Origin: Agroathelia rolfsii
Taxonomy: Eukaryota; Basidiomycota; Agaricomycetes; Amylocorticiales; Amylocorticiaceae
Reading direction: 5' to 3'
DNA: 64,000 nucleotides
Assembly (NCBI GenBank): GCA_018343915.1
Contig: JABRWF010000005.1
Coordinates: 779,001 to 843,000 of the forward strand
The position numbers were made by a program, and so were the translations under genes. The stretch's first letter is position 1. Each line of letters begins with the position of its first letter. The notes below the pieces were generated by a model that was given only the letters and a program-made list of their open reading frames with translations, was not told the DNA's origin and made no database searches. Below, piece by piece: positions 34,842 to 46,784 of this stretch.

Positions 34842-36210
34842 CTACCTGAGAGACTGGGCAAATTCGTCCAATTTAAACATCTTGGAAATCAAATAATCCT
34901 ACGATATAGACATATCAGTTAAATAATGAGCACACGAAACGTATTTGAGGTTACTTACCTGCATTGAGATAGGAAGGAATCGCGTCAAGAACCAAACCAT
35001 GCTGGCATGCTTGCCCTCGTAAATCCATGGATTGAGGCTCTCACGCAAGAGCTCGGGCACGAGTCTTTCCGCGTAGGTTTCGACGGTCATCATGGTCGCT
35101 GTGCTGTCGTTAGTCACTGGTAAGCGCAGAAAAAGTGGAAGAGTGTGGGCATTACAGGGAGAGGGTGTACTAGCAGCCCATGCTTCACGTATGGAGGCAT
35201 AACGGGAGTCTTCTGGTAGGTATCGTTCTCGTGGAATATTGGAACTCACCGCGCCTGTCACAACCTGAGTTCGAAAAGATATATGTTTCGGTGTGTACAC
35301 TCTCTTCTATCCAGGAACATGCTCACGGTGGTTACTTGGACACTATTTATTCAATGATCAGTAATTTTATTTCCAGAGCATCAAGATTAGGAAGATTACC
35401 CAAACGGCGCCATTTCCAAACGAAGAGCATTTGCATATGAATGTAGTGCACCTTTAGTCGCGCAATATGCCGATGAAAATGCAAATGGAGCTTCTGCAGC
35501 AATGCTGCCGATCATGACGATGCGTGGGCTATTCTTTGAAGCTACCAACAGGTCACTGAACGCTTTTACCATGAGCATGACACCAAAGACATTACTAAAA
35601 GTAGATGTTCAAGATTCGGACATTCATAACTAGAGCGATGACACCCACACTTCAAAAATTGCTCTAACACCATCCAAATCGAGCTCTATAGCTGGGCTGC
35701 TGCTATATGCTGTGGAATCTCTGCTTCAGCTTCAGAGATCGAGTTCGATCAATCTGAAACTTACGTTGTCCACTACAAGAGACATGACGTCATGTAGAGC
35801 ATTAGTAACACCAAACATCTGAGAACCACGGAGAGTCCGAGATCCAGCTTGAAGCGAGGTCAACTAACGCATTATTAACGAGGATGTCAAGAGTCCCATC
35901 AGTGATCGAAAGCACTCTCTCTTTGGCAGCTAGGACACTACTCTTATCAGTCACGTCGAGGACGAGTATTGTCATTCCAGCATCAGCCAGATCCTTCACA
36001 GCTTCGAGGCGACGGGCGGTAGCAAAGACACGGAAGCCCTCCTTATGAAATTTGTGAGCCAAGGCCCATCCAATTCCTCCATGGCTGCAGCTACATTATA
36101 GTAGCTAGTAGTCAAAACGGTGGGCACTGGAAAGTATGCATGATATTGCATGCGCATTGTACATACCCAGTAATCAGGACGCTTCTTGGTTTACCTGGGG
36201 TGTTAGTCAT
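34842..36210 (-). CDS. Ayr1-like short-chain dehydrogenase, paralog B
   Basis: Tandem paralog of the preceding SDR with the same nine-exon plan: 36210-36167, 36090-35869, 35772-35765 (8 nt), 35709-35649, 35594-35400, 35342-35327 (16 nt), 35264-35171, 35098-34959 and 34898-34842, giving 278 residues. Motifs: TGCSHGGIG, NNAG (again made by an 8-nt exon, TGGACAAC), GSIAAEAPFAF and the catalytic YCATK. Introns differ in sequence and length (54-96 nt) from paralog A while their positions match, so the duplication is not recent. The 72-nt intron at 35170-35099 carries a good branch site (GACTAAC), lacks stops and could be retained in frame. An acyl-DHAP or ketosteroid-type reductase activity is inferred from family resemblance. 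Confidence 0.88.
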
Positions 36211-36718
36211 AGTATGTGCCTGTGGTCTGCCCCGATTACGAAGCATTGTGCCGTTTCGCATCACATGCGGCTTGCCGTCGGGAATGTATCTGATCAGCGA
36301 ATTTGCTTCGTGTTATAGTGATGTACATGTAGTGGTGGTTCGAATGAGGCCGTGTTTGTCTTGGTCCGAATAAATGTTAGTTTTGGTATCAGTATGTTCC
36401 ATAACAGAATGGTAGCGTACTAGTACACAACATGCTCCGAGCTCTCCAAGTTTTTCTTTCTGGGGCTTAGTAGTATAAAATAAATGTTAAAGAGTGTAGC
36501 TATACATTTGATACGAGTAATTATTATTGAAGGAAACTGAAAAGAGCGCCTAGGCCACAGAATATGTCTAGTAAAAGTGGATACCAACGTCTCGGGGCTG
36601 ATGAATATCGTGAATGCTACGGATAATATAAATGGAGCCCATGATAAAATGAAACTGAAAATCACCCCCCAAGAAGCGTTGACCACACGAATATCCCCAG
36701 AATGGAAAATAAAAAGGG
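36211..36718. other. intergenic gap, nothing seen
   Basis: AT-rich spacer between the start of SDR paralog B and the stop codon of UBC6. No conserved frame is visible. Confidence 0.6.
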
Positions 36719-37830
36719 TCACTTGGTGGATGTCAGGCGTGAGACGACTACCGCAAGTGCAATCAGCAAACCCCATCGCCATTTATCCCAGACCAGTTGC
36801 ATCCAACCAACCTGGACTTGGGTGTCCGACTTCAGAAGGGCGTTACTTGTTTTTGCTTTGCCTTCTGAGGTGGTGGGAGCAGCATTGGTAGAGGATGGTA
36901 AAGACTGGCTAGTATTATCGCTCGAGGATGATGGTTGGGGCGCCATTTGGGGAGAAGTGGACTCGGAAGGGACGCCTCGTTCACGTTCACCCATATTAGG
37001 GAGGTCCTTCATCTCAGGATTTGAATACTGGTCCAGTGTCTATAAGCAAGCATAGTACGCTTCAAAGAACTTGGGAGCCCACCTCGGGAAATGCATCTCT
37101 AAACCGTTTCTGACCAATATTCCAGGCATGGCTGCGCGCTGCATAAGCCCTTCGTTGATCATCGGTGGCAGCGAGCGAACCTGTTGTTATCTCATCTGAT
37201 AGCATGAACGATAAGAGACCTGTCAATCTAGCATGCGGAATAAGTATTTGTGATTAAGACAAAAGACAAGAAATGGACACGTACATTGTGGCTACACTCC
37301 AAGCGGGATTCCACTGTGATCAATTTAGTCAGTAGAGAGTGTGAAGCAGCAAAGAATATATATATTTACGGAGCCAGGGTGGAAGTCCGACATGGAGAAA
37401 CAGATCTTCTTGTCTGGTATGAATCGTCCAGATGGTGTGAGCATCTTGATTCCGGGAGGTTTAAAGGGGTATTCAGCTGGGAACATCAGCATTCCATGGT
37501 ATTCACCGCCGTGGTATGGCGAGTCGGGAGGTCCACGCTGTTGCTTGTTCAGAAAGATATCGACGAGCACCAATATTTATCAACATACAATGAGGAAATT
37601 CCCTATCGTCAACGGTCAGCTTGATAAGCCGAAAGATTTTATTTTAAATACTGACAGTTCAAAATGTTCTTTTCATCAGGTGCAGCCCAGACAAATGGAG
37701 GTGGTTCCTTCTGCATGGTGACGTATTCTTTAGACAACTAGTGGTAGCAACCGAGTCCATTATCAGAGTCCGTTATAACCGTAGAAAGAGGCCATTTTCT
37801 TACGCGCTTAGAGGCAGCTTTAGTAGCCAT
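36719..37830 (-). CDS. UBC6: ER-anchored ubiquitin-conjugating enzyme E2 (Ubc6)
   Basis: Tail-anchored E2 that ubiquitinates misfolded proteins in ER-associated degradation with Doa10-type ligases. Seven exons: 37830-37804, 37737-37656, 37602-37589 (14 nt), 37537-37370, 37313-37285, 37227-37083 and 37039-36719, giving 261 residues (yeast 250). UBC fold with [41 protein letters not shown] and active-site Cys at residue 87 in [15 protein letters not shown], the same number as in yeast. The disordered Ser/Pro linker leads to a single C-terminal TM helix ([14 protein letters not shown]) with only four residues after it, as expected for a tail anchor. The 14-nt exon builds the WNFLIRGPP strand. 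Confidence 0.95.
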
Positions 37831-39416
37831 ATTGGATAACGAGACTGAGAGAACACTAGGAACTGGGAAGAATCTGTCGTGAACAACGATGCTGGGGTAG
37901 TGGTCGGACTTGGGGCTCTAGCGCTACCAGTGAGGCAGAGAGGTGGCAGTGCAACGGAGCTATTCGGCACAGCCCCATATTTCCGCATTTGGATATTTGT
38001 CGACGACAGCCAGTTCTATCTTTCACTGCAGCAGTCGATGGAGTGACCACCTGTACACCGTGAAGCTTGTTTACGTAATTTTTAATATATCTAATCCTCA
38101 CTATTGGTCCAGATCAGGTTCTTTAAATCGCAAGTGCGCCAACTTGAATTCGAGTTTCACGCCTTGACTAGAATATCAACTTCGGACCTGCCAAGATACG
38201 ATACTGCCTCAAACAATGCTTTCTATCTCCAAATCGCAAAAAAATCTCTCTCTCTGAGCATTACTGGGCTTAGTTTTCTCCTCACTGATTATGCTACCAT
38301 GACATCCAAGATCATCCGATCTACCAGTGGCGGCTCTCTCACTTACTAGACAGACGAACACCTGTCTCTTCGACCTTACTTTCTTCGGAAGCACGTCAGA
38401 TTTCTCATAGTGTGATTGACACTGTTTATTCATGCGGGTACCTACAGCGTTGCGCGTGACAGATTAGTCGAAATTCTTGTCTGCTCTTTATAGTGAACCA
38501 TTTCGGTAAGCCGCTCTAGCTACGGGTGATCGGCTTAGCACTCCCTTCTCCCATACCAAGAATCCCAATGCAAAATCTTCCTTGGGTCTTCGTTTGCAAT
38601 TAGACTTTCTTCCATATGGACCCCCTAATGTGAAACAACAATAATGGAGTTCACGGCGGTTCCGCCGAGCCACAGCGACGTTGACTCGATCTCAAGAAAT
38701 AAAAAGAAGACAAAAGTTTGGTTCCGGTAGCCCTCTGACTCCAACGGATGACAGACCGACATTTCCGGGAAGAATCTACGTCTGACTCGTTGATGTCCTG
38801 TGCACAATTTTCTCCGGAAGGATGCAATAATTCTCTTAGTACTTCGGATCTGGTTCGTTGACCTTCTTCACTATACGATGTGGTAATCGTTGCCTGTCTA
38901 CTGGGATGTCATCGGCTGCTAATGAGCTCTCTCACGATCGTCGCCATCATAACAGTCTTCCATTCCTCACTCGTATATCACACTCACTCATTTGATCGTG
39001 TCTAACTGTAAAGAAGATGTCCGTGCATGTCATTTCAAATAAAATCCCGATATTTCATTCGGTCGTGATGGTCTGCTACTATACAATCTCTTTTTGGGGA
39101 GAAGGGAGGGGGATTAGGGAAAAACCGTGGTGTATGTGTATATACTCTATACAATAGAATAAATTGTTTCCCTGAAGTAATAAGCCACAATGTACAATTT
39201 TCAGATGAAAAGTGCGGGATGGATGAAGATACTACGAATAACGATGGAGATACAGGTAATGATGGGAGGATAATGATATAGGGATACATTGGCATCAAGA
39301 TAGTTCGGATATGAGATGACGATGATGACGGATGGTGCAGCGGTGGAGGTATACAAGTCCTTGACGAAAACAAATAGTTAAAGAGACGAGAGGGCAAGCA
39401 TAAAAGGGGGAGCGTT
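37831..39416. other. intergenic 1.6 kb, no gene supported
   Basis: Holds the UBC6 promoter side and the 3' side of the zinc-finger gene. Frames are short, unconserved and without splice patterns that give a known protein. A T/C-rich tract and GA-rich low complexity lie near 39090-39300, probably the 3' UTR of the next gene. Confidence 0.55.
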
Positions 39417-40956
39417 TCATAGATGTACACGCATGTGCTGGCTCAGATTGTCACGCCTGCTGAAGGCTTTCTTGCATCCTTTGTGAGAGCAGACAAACGC
39501 TAGAGAGAAACAGTTAGATAAGTCTTGGATGGTTTCGAAGAGAGTAAAAAGAAACGAAATACTCACGCTTGTCATAAGTGTGAAGGCTACGAACATGCCG
39601 TTTGAGATGCTCTGCTCTCACGAAACTCTTACCGCATCCCTCAACCGTACAGAGGAAGCTGCGATCACCATCAATGCCCACTTGCCTTCCGCGACTCTTC
39701 TTGATAAGGTTGGGCACTGGCACTGGGTTTTCAATAGTAGCGTCAGTTCCCTCCTCTTCAGATGTGCCACCGTTCTTCCTGGCGCGCTTGCGAGAAGGTG
39801 AACCATACTCGTCCCTATTTCCACTGTCAGAATATAGCGAAGGAGAGTAGGTAGATTCTTCATCCGACTCGGCGCTTTTGTAGGATCTCTTGGGCGGCTG
39901 ACGCTTCAGGCCACGAACCGAGTTAGCAAGTCGGGAGAGAGGAACCTCTGTGGACTCAGGGCTGGAGATGTAATCCATGACCACCCCTGTGGCGTCAATG
40001 GGTGTCTCGGGAGCAGGAGGAGACTGTGGGCTGGAGGCAGTTCCCAGTGTGGTCCACGGACTGGTTGAGCTGCTCTCAATTTCGGATGGATTCACGTACT
40101 GCGCCGCAGGATGATCCTCAGCCCGGGCGATGAGATTTTCCGCGGTAGATGGGATGAATCCAGGCTGCATCGGAACCAGAGAGCCCAGTGTTGGCTCATA
40201 AGACAACACAGAAGGCGCATATATTGGGAGGACCTCCTCCTCACTCAGAGGCGAGAGCGAAGGAGATGTGTACTGGGCCTCTATAGATGATGCGGGGTAT
40301 CCATTTGAGTTCAAGCCCGAGGGATCGTCAAGTATAGAGGATACTGGAGTGTTCAAGGACAGTGCCAGGGGGGAGAGGATACCTGCGGGAGAATACAAGG
40401 AGACATCTGGGAGCGGCTGGTAAGACTCCGTGTCGAGGGGCTGGTAGAATTCCATGGGCTGATGGTCGTTTATAGGATACGATAATTGCATCTCCTCGAT
40501 GTTAGGGGACTCAGAGCGATAGTGCTCGACGACGGGGTATGATCCATTCGCAACAGGCATGCCAGCATTGCCATATGATGCAGTGGAGGTAGTGGCGGTG
40601 GCAGAAGGGGGAGTAATGCTGCGTGATGGCACCGTCATCCACTGGACGATGGTATTTTCGTGAGATGCGTCAATGGTGGCGGAACTCATATCAACACCAG
40701 AATGCGGGATGTGTGCGCCATCCGATGCAAATGTGCGATAGCTGGCCATGTCAAGCCCCTCGTCATAGAGCGTATGAAAGGGAGAGAACTCTTGCGAGGG
40801 TTCGGAGGGTTCTTGAATATACTCGAGTACGAATGATTCAGGCTGGGAGATGTACTTGTACTTCGCTGGACTAGGGTTCAGGTCAAGGTATGTCGTGACT
40901 ATCTGGAGAGGCTGCGCCATGCTGATAAGGCTTCGATGAGAAGACGTGGCCAGCAT
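39417..40956 (-). CDS. C2H2 zinc-finger transcription factor, Msn2/4-like
   Basis: Stress-type activator predicted to bind STRE (AGGGG). Two exons: 40956-39567 and 39499-39417, giving 490 residues. The last ~60 residues hold two C2H2 fingers: one with CTVEGCGKSFVRAEHLKRH, linked by LHTYDKPF to one with CSHKGCKKAFSRRDNLSQH. The contact residues (RAEHLKR, RRDNLSQ) match the Msn2/Msn4 class. The protein stops three residues after the final His, as those factors do. The N-terminal ~400 residues are acidic and Ser/Pro/Tyr-rich, as activation regions are. A basic cluster (KRARK, LIKKSRGRQ) before the fingers is a likely NLS. A second ATG at 40920 has a better start context and would shorten it by 12 residues. 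An MSN2 ortholog versus another C2H2 regulator cannot be settled here. Confidence 0.85.
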
Positions 40957-41097
40957 AGACAGAGATAATGAGATGTAGATACTAGAGTAGCACGGTGGGG
41001 TGTGTGGGCGTGTGTGGATGGGAGGAAAGAGACAAGTGGACCCGGTCAGCCGCTTTTTGGGCTGCAATTTATGGATGTCTGGAACTGACGGAGGTGC

Positions 41098-41564
41098 AGG
41101 GGGCTCGGCCGGATGTGATCTGTAGATTCCGAGTCGTACATCGCTTGTGGGCTCGACGATTTGGTGCCACAGTCAGTAGAACCCCTTTTGCCAGCCGCTA
41201 CCCCGCCCCTCTAAGCAAATTCCCCTTCTGAAAATACTAGAGGCCTGTTTGCATTGGGTCCCACCGTCTGGTGGCGGATTCATCGCCGAGGATGCGGCGT
41301 AGAAACCAAGACCTCTCTTTTCTTGTTCCAGAGCCCCAGACGACGGATTGCTGACATGATGTGACTTTGTGAAGAATTAGAGATCTTCCTAATCATTCTT
41401 ACTGATCCGCCACTACCAAACAACCATTCTCTCTATTCAGTTTCCTCCGCATCTTTCCTCCTCTCCCCTACTTTCCCTCCTTTTCCTATAAAAAGGGGGA
41501 ATTTTTCTCCTTAATTACCCAGGTTCAGGGGTCTTAAGAGAGAGAGAGAGCTCAGAGAAAGGGG
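41098..41564. promoter_or_regulatory. cluster of eight STRE (AGGGG/CCCCT) motifs
   Basis: AGGGG or CCCCT occurs at 41098, 41182, 41206, 41222, 41465, 41494, 41527 and 41560, all upstream of the Msn2/4-like gene. About one or two would be expected by chance in this length. A TATAAAAAGGGG string lies at 41487-41498. Confidence 0.5.
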
Positions 41565-43700
41565 TTTTAGAATAACGGGAATTTACCTGGAAGAGTTGAC
41601 CAAATGCGGAGTTCCAATTTGGTAAAATGCTCAAGACAACACATCGTCCATCACCATCAACAAAGAGAAGTAATTAGCGGCGACGACGACGACATATGAC
41701 AGAATTAGTGTAGATCAAGTATACATCTTGTCCCTGTCAACTTTGGTCCGTCTCTCTTCGCAAATGACTGGAAATATAGTCCTTAGTGTAACATTGACTC
41801 GGATACCCGTAATCCGAGTAGTCCGGTCTACTGCATAGATATGCTACATTCTCCGCCGTAAGACATGGTTTCATTCCAGTTTCGGAGATCTAAAAATGTC
41901 CTACCTGACCAGCCTTTCTCAGCAGCCTGTGCACTTATTGATTTTTGTAGTTCACTTAGTACAGACATCTAAATCGACCTGAGTGCCACCAGGTTGTTCT
42001 CTTCACAATTATCAGCGCTCCCGCTGATCATCTCATGATGACAAACGGACCTCTGCCTTTTTTTGAGTCGTGCTATCTAACTTCTTTGGAAAGCTGTACA
42101 CCGGAGATGACTCTCGGGCTCTTTTTGAAATTCAAACACCGGTACTGGTCATCTGGCATTGTCATAGGTAATGTTCTTGGCTCGGGAAGGCTGGTCATAA
42201 ATCCCTTTTCGGGGGCGTGGTTACTTCACTAACGAGCTGTGCAAGCTTTCATCATGAGCAAGGTGGTCATCGACACTGCCTAGCTGGGTTGGACCACTCT
42301 GATCCACTTGGATATGCTTAGACGCCCTCACATGTGATGTACATTTTTTTAGACTACTGACGGATGCTGATTGCTCTGGAGACCAGCCTAGGCTTGGCTC
42401 GTGTGGATACCGAAAAGAAGCACACCAAGAAAGGCAAGGGGTCCGTTGCTTTTTTTTTTTTTTTCGTCTTGGTACGCCAACAAAACTTTTTTTTTCGAGG
42501 ATAATTCCGCTTCCGTCAGTCCTTTCACCCCTTAGAAATGGTAACAATACGAGCTGTTTCTCTGGAAAATCAACTAACTTCTTCTTATCACCAGCGCCTG
42601 GCCCAGAGTTTTTTATTGAGCGACTGGCTCTAAAGGGGTAAAGAAGCTTTTTCAAAGTCAATTTTACTCCTAAAAATTTGATTCTCTCCTTTACTAGAGC
42701 TTTGGCTGGTACACTGACCCCTTTTTAGGTCTCCTTTTCCACTTTCCCACACAAACGGCCTTGTTTTACCCCTAATTCTCGAGCTTTTGGTGGCGATTCC
42801 CTTTTTACCGTGTCCGTGATTTTTTTTACGACTGGCGTAATTCTCGCTGCGGGGACCTTCATAGATGCCAAAATCAATTATTATATCGACATTTGTTTTG
42901 CTCCACACTGTTTTTTTGTTCTTTTGAACCAATCACGTCTTCCACTCAACTCGATTGCCGTTTTAGGTAAACTACAAGGAGCCAGAGCGCGACAGCATCG
43001 GGTGGCGTGGCTGCATTCGGACTCGGTGTCCGAGCCACTATATACTTGTCTAACTGGTCCCCTCATCAGCTCATGGCGAGTCATAGTTGGATTACTAATC
43101 CGTCCAGCTAGATGGGCCTTGTGGATCTGATTTATGCGCAGGGCATTCGAAGCATCTGGTCACCCACAGTACTCACAGGACGTGCGTGATTTCCTATCAT
43201 CATTACTAATGAGCAAAAGACGTGTTAACCGATACTGCTTGAATACTTCTCTCTTTACAGTGTATGACAGTGACTGCCAGTATGCTCTTCGGCCGGTTAC
43301 CGGTCATTCCCCAGTTGCCTCGATCGTCCGCCCATGAAATCGTGTCAATTACCCGACGGCTTTTTCGCGAGGAAAGCTTAGATCGACAGGAGGACTTGTG
43401 TAGAGCTCAAGGACAATTCCACGCATGAGACTCGGGGTGCGAGCACTTGATAATAGAAAAACTCAACCAATTCAGAAATTGAAGACGTAACTATGATTAG
43501 ACTTTCTTATTCGATTTTTTTCATTTTGATCCTCTCTTTGGTCGTGATTTATTTCTTATAAAGTACTTACTAAGCATTGTAATCGTAAGAAAACCAAGGT
43601 TGATGATGAATATTTGAATCATCGGACTCTGAAATGACCCAATGAGCGAAGATGTTGACTTGTCTAATATGTGCATGTTCGTCCATTTCCTACTCAGCTC
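41565..43700. other. long divergent intergenic region, no gene supported
   Basis: Over 2 kb without a conserved frame between two divergent genes. It contains T-rich runs (about 42450-42500, 42820) and no tRNA or repeat that I recognise. It may carry long 5' leaders or a non-coding RNA. Confidence 0.5.
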
Positions 43701-44884
43701 ATGTCCTCATATCGATCGCTCATAAAGGATGGCAGCCTCTTGCTTCTCTTTCTGTTGAGCTTTCTATTTTTCTCCATTGACGTTTCCGGCTCCTCTGGTG
43801 ATCGTGCGGAAGGATTTCAGCGCTGTGTCTCTCACTGTTCTCGGACAGCATGCGCCCCAGGCTCGTCAACCCTATCGTTCTGGTCAAAATTAGTGCACTG
43901 GTCGTGCGTCGATGAATGCGAATACACGTGCATGCATAGTATCACAGAGTTTGCTCTTCGAAACAACGACCGTGTTCACCAATATCATGGCAAATGGCCG
44001 TTCTGGCGCGTCGCGGGCATGCAAGAGCCAGCATCGGTGCTGTTCTCGTTACTAAATCTATGGGGCCACGTCCGTGGCGCACGTACGATTAGGCGTGTTC
44101 TGCGTATAGACCATCCCATGAGATGGTATTATCTTGTTTGGGCTGGCATATGCATGAATTCGTGGGTCTGGTCTGCGGTATTTCACACTAGAGGTGCGTG
44201 TTTCGCCTCACTATTTGCTATGGACGGACACAACTAATGACGTGCAACGACGTTTGGTCATCAGATCTACCATTTACGGAGAAAATGGACTACTTCTCTG
44301 CGGCTGCATCTATTCTCTTCGCTCTTTATGCATCCGCTATACGCCTGTTCCATTTGTATCCTACCAACCCATCATCCCGTCCTCTGACAGGCTCCACCTC
44401 ATTTATGAGGTCAAGAGTAGACAAGATCCGCAACCTCTGGACTGCTCTTTGCCTCATCACATTCATCATGCACGTATCATATCTCTCCCTCCTCCCCCGT
44501 TTCGACTATACCTACAACATCATCTTCAACCTCGTGATCGGCATGACTCACAATGTACTCTGGCTTATCTATGCCTCACCATGGCCGCTCCCCCACATGC
44601 GCCTATCATCAAGTGGCAATGGCAGCAACACGACCGGAACCGGACAGGCAGCACCACCACACGCCAAAAGAGCCGCTACCGTGGTTCTTCTCACGACGGC
44701 CGCGACAGCCCTGGAGCTGCTCGACTTTCCGCCGGTCTGGCGCACGGTCGACGCCCATTCGCTCTGGCATCTCGCCACGGCATTCATCCTGCCGCTCTGG
44801 TACCGCTTCCTCGTGGACGACTCACTAGATCTTGCTGCTCAACGTGGTGGCAGCGGCCCCGGGCACAGTGGTAATTACTACTAA
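43701..44884 (+). CDS. PER1: GPI-lipid remodelling phospholipase A2 (Per1/PGAP3)
   Basis: ER membrane hydrolase that removes the sn-2 acyl chain from GPI anchors. Two exons: 43701-44193 and 44265-44884, giving 370 residues. A signal peptide (LLLLFLLSFLFFSIDVSG) is followed by a luminal Cys-rich part (CVSHCSRTAC; WSCVDECEYTCM), then about seven hydrophobic segments. The family's catalytic-type residues appear in WVWSAVFHTRDLPFTEKMDY, and a late His occurs in AHSLWHLATAF. This is the CREST-superfamily pattern. The start is the first ATG in frame; the frame upstream begins with GTG. A Ser/Gly/Ala-rich insert separates two late helices. Confidence 0.93.
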
Positions 44885-46592
44885 CAGCGAGGATGCATAG
44901 ATGCATGCACTACACATGTTACTGTAACATAATCAAGCGTTAGGATGTTTTTGATAAGCCAATAGACGACTGAGTGTTCATCAGCAATCTACGCGTCAAT
45001 GTCCACGCGCAACGCAGCATGTACGCAGCACTGGGGCCTTGTCGTTGTTGTCTTGTCTGACATCTGTGCAATATGCAGGTTCATGTCCGACACGGCAAAC
45101 ACTTAATCGAGGGTGAGGGTTGTGATGTGATGGCCGACCGGATGAGCGGATTTAACAAGGGTTGGAGAGGCATTTTGTCCAAATCTGAAAAAGTCCCTGA
45201 CTCCTGGCCCTGTCGCAAAGATGCCATGAATCTATCCTTCACTTGCTCTTGTCTGATTTTTTTTTCTTGTCTGTCTTCTTCTCTTTTGATGGGCTGCCTC
45301 TCACGTGTCCAGTCAAAGTGACATGTTCTTCAGGTCGAGGGTGCTACTAAGCAATCGACGCCGCAATGATTATAGCCGAGGAGACCAGGAATAGTAGGGG
45401 AGATGTAAAAAATATCAACGATGGAATCGCCTGCCTGACGATCCCTGCACACGCATCTGCCTCACTTTCTGGCTTGATTCGACCGAAAACTCCGAGCAGG
45501 AGTTAAAGAGAGTGCGTGATTAACCTGTGTGCGTGTAGCTAATTGCTTGTAAGCGTATGCGTTCCCTATGTGCTAAGAAGCCTTGTGTCTCCGGGCCCGG
45601 CGAAACGCACACAGTTCGGATGTTGTTCAAGAATGCTGCTGCACGAAAACTATTCAGCGCCATTACGTCTCATCCGCGTTCCTCATGTTATCTCTTGGTG
45701 AAAAGGATCAATTTGATGCGAAAAAAAAAAAATGAGATCGCTAAGAAACGTGTTCCCGACGCCGATGGAGCCTCGGCTACGCCCTATAGAGATGCGCCAC
45801 TAACCGCTAAAGCGACTGGGCCTATCGCTCTAAACGCTACTGGACATGCCGGCCACTTCGGCGCTATTGGTCTGTTAGTCGGCGATTTCATTTCATTTCA
45901 TTTTCTTTTTTTTCTTTCTTCGATTTCAATCGGCTGGTACTGTGCACACACTACTAAGCCTGAACATTTATCACACTTATCTCCCCCACACGCTTCATCT
46001 CTCTCTGTCCGCGGATTGCATTGTCAATTTTTCATCTTTCATGCTTGCCTGAGTCTTGACGCCGCCCCAGATGACTTGAGCAGGGATCGACCACACATCC
46101 CTGGAGTTTACAACAAAAAGAACATGCCGCTCGCTATCTGCAGCACCGAGATGGAATCTGGGGGATCGCACCCAAACACACGTGATACGGCATATCGTGA
46201 CCCCGAGCATCTAGCAACACTGATTATACAGCGCTCTCCGAACCTGTCTGAGTGCTCAAACGACATCACAGCAGACAAACGCAGACACACACTGCCACTG
46301 GACATCTAAGAGCTGACTGGATCATGATGTATACACACGGCGGGATGATGCTTGATATTTGAGGTGCATGTGTATATCTCTGAGTCTGATGCTTAGAGTT
46401 AAAAATACAAAGGACTGATGCTGATGGCAATGATGGGGTAGATAGTAGATGGTAGACTCTACACAGAAAGAGTAACTCTAAATTGATGTTTGCATTCTTT
46501 CACCTAGTGCGGTGAATTGATAGTGGATTAGATATAGATACGCAATAGCAGAGTGGGCGCTGGAGCTGGAGGGTGGATACAGCTCGAAGCCG

Positions 46593-46784
46593 TCAGTGAC
46601 GGCACATGTCGCGCACGAATCTCACCAGCCTGCGTTTCACCGGTCTCGCTGACTGCCAAATGGCCGCGCTTGATCCTACTTTAGTCCTTTTCGGAGTCGG
46701 ACGAGTCGCATCAAGTATCATATGATTGTCATCGTCATTGTCATCACACCCTGCATAAACAGAATAGAGTTTCGGCGGCCGCAT
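46593..46784 (-). CDS. possible small ORF or last exon, basic C-terminus
   Basis: A short frame whose second half looks coding: an Asp/Asn run, then RPTPKRTKVG and RPVKRRLVRFVRDMC before the stop. A good acceptor (TTTATGCAG) precedes the Asp-rich part, so it could be the last exon of a gene whose upstream exons I could not find. I do not recognise the product. Confidence 0.2.
   Translation of the reverse strand: MRPPKLYSVYAGCDDNDDDNHMILDATRPTPKRTKVGSSAAIWQSARPVKRRLVRFVRDMCRH

Noticed and set aside
45557..46309. 250-codon open frame
   Set aside because: Mixed composition, includes a poly-A-encoded Lys run and a T-rich hydrophobic patch, with no recognisable domain. It looks like a chance frame.
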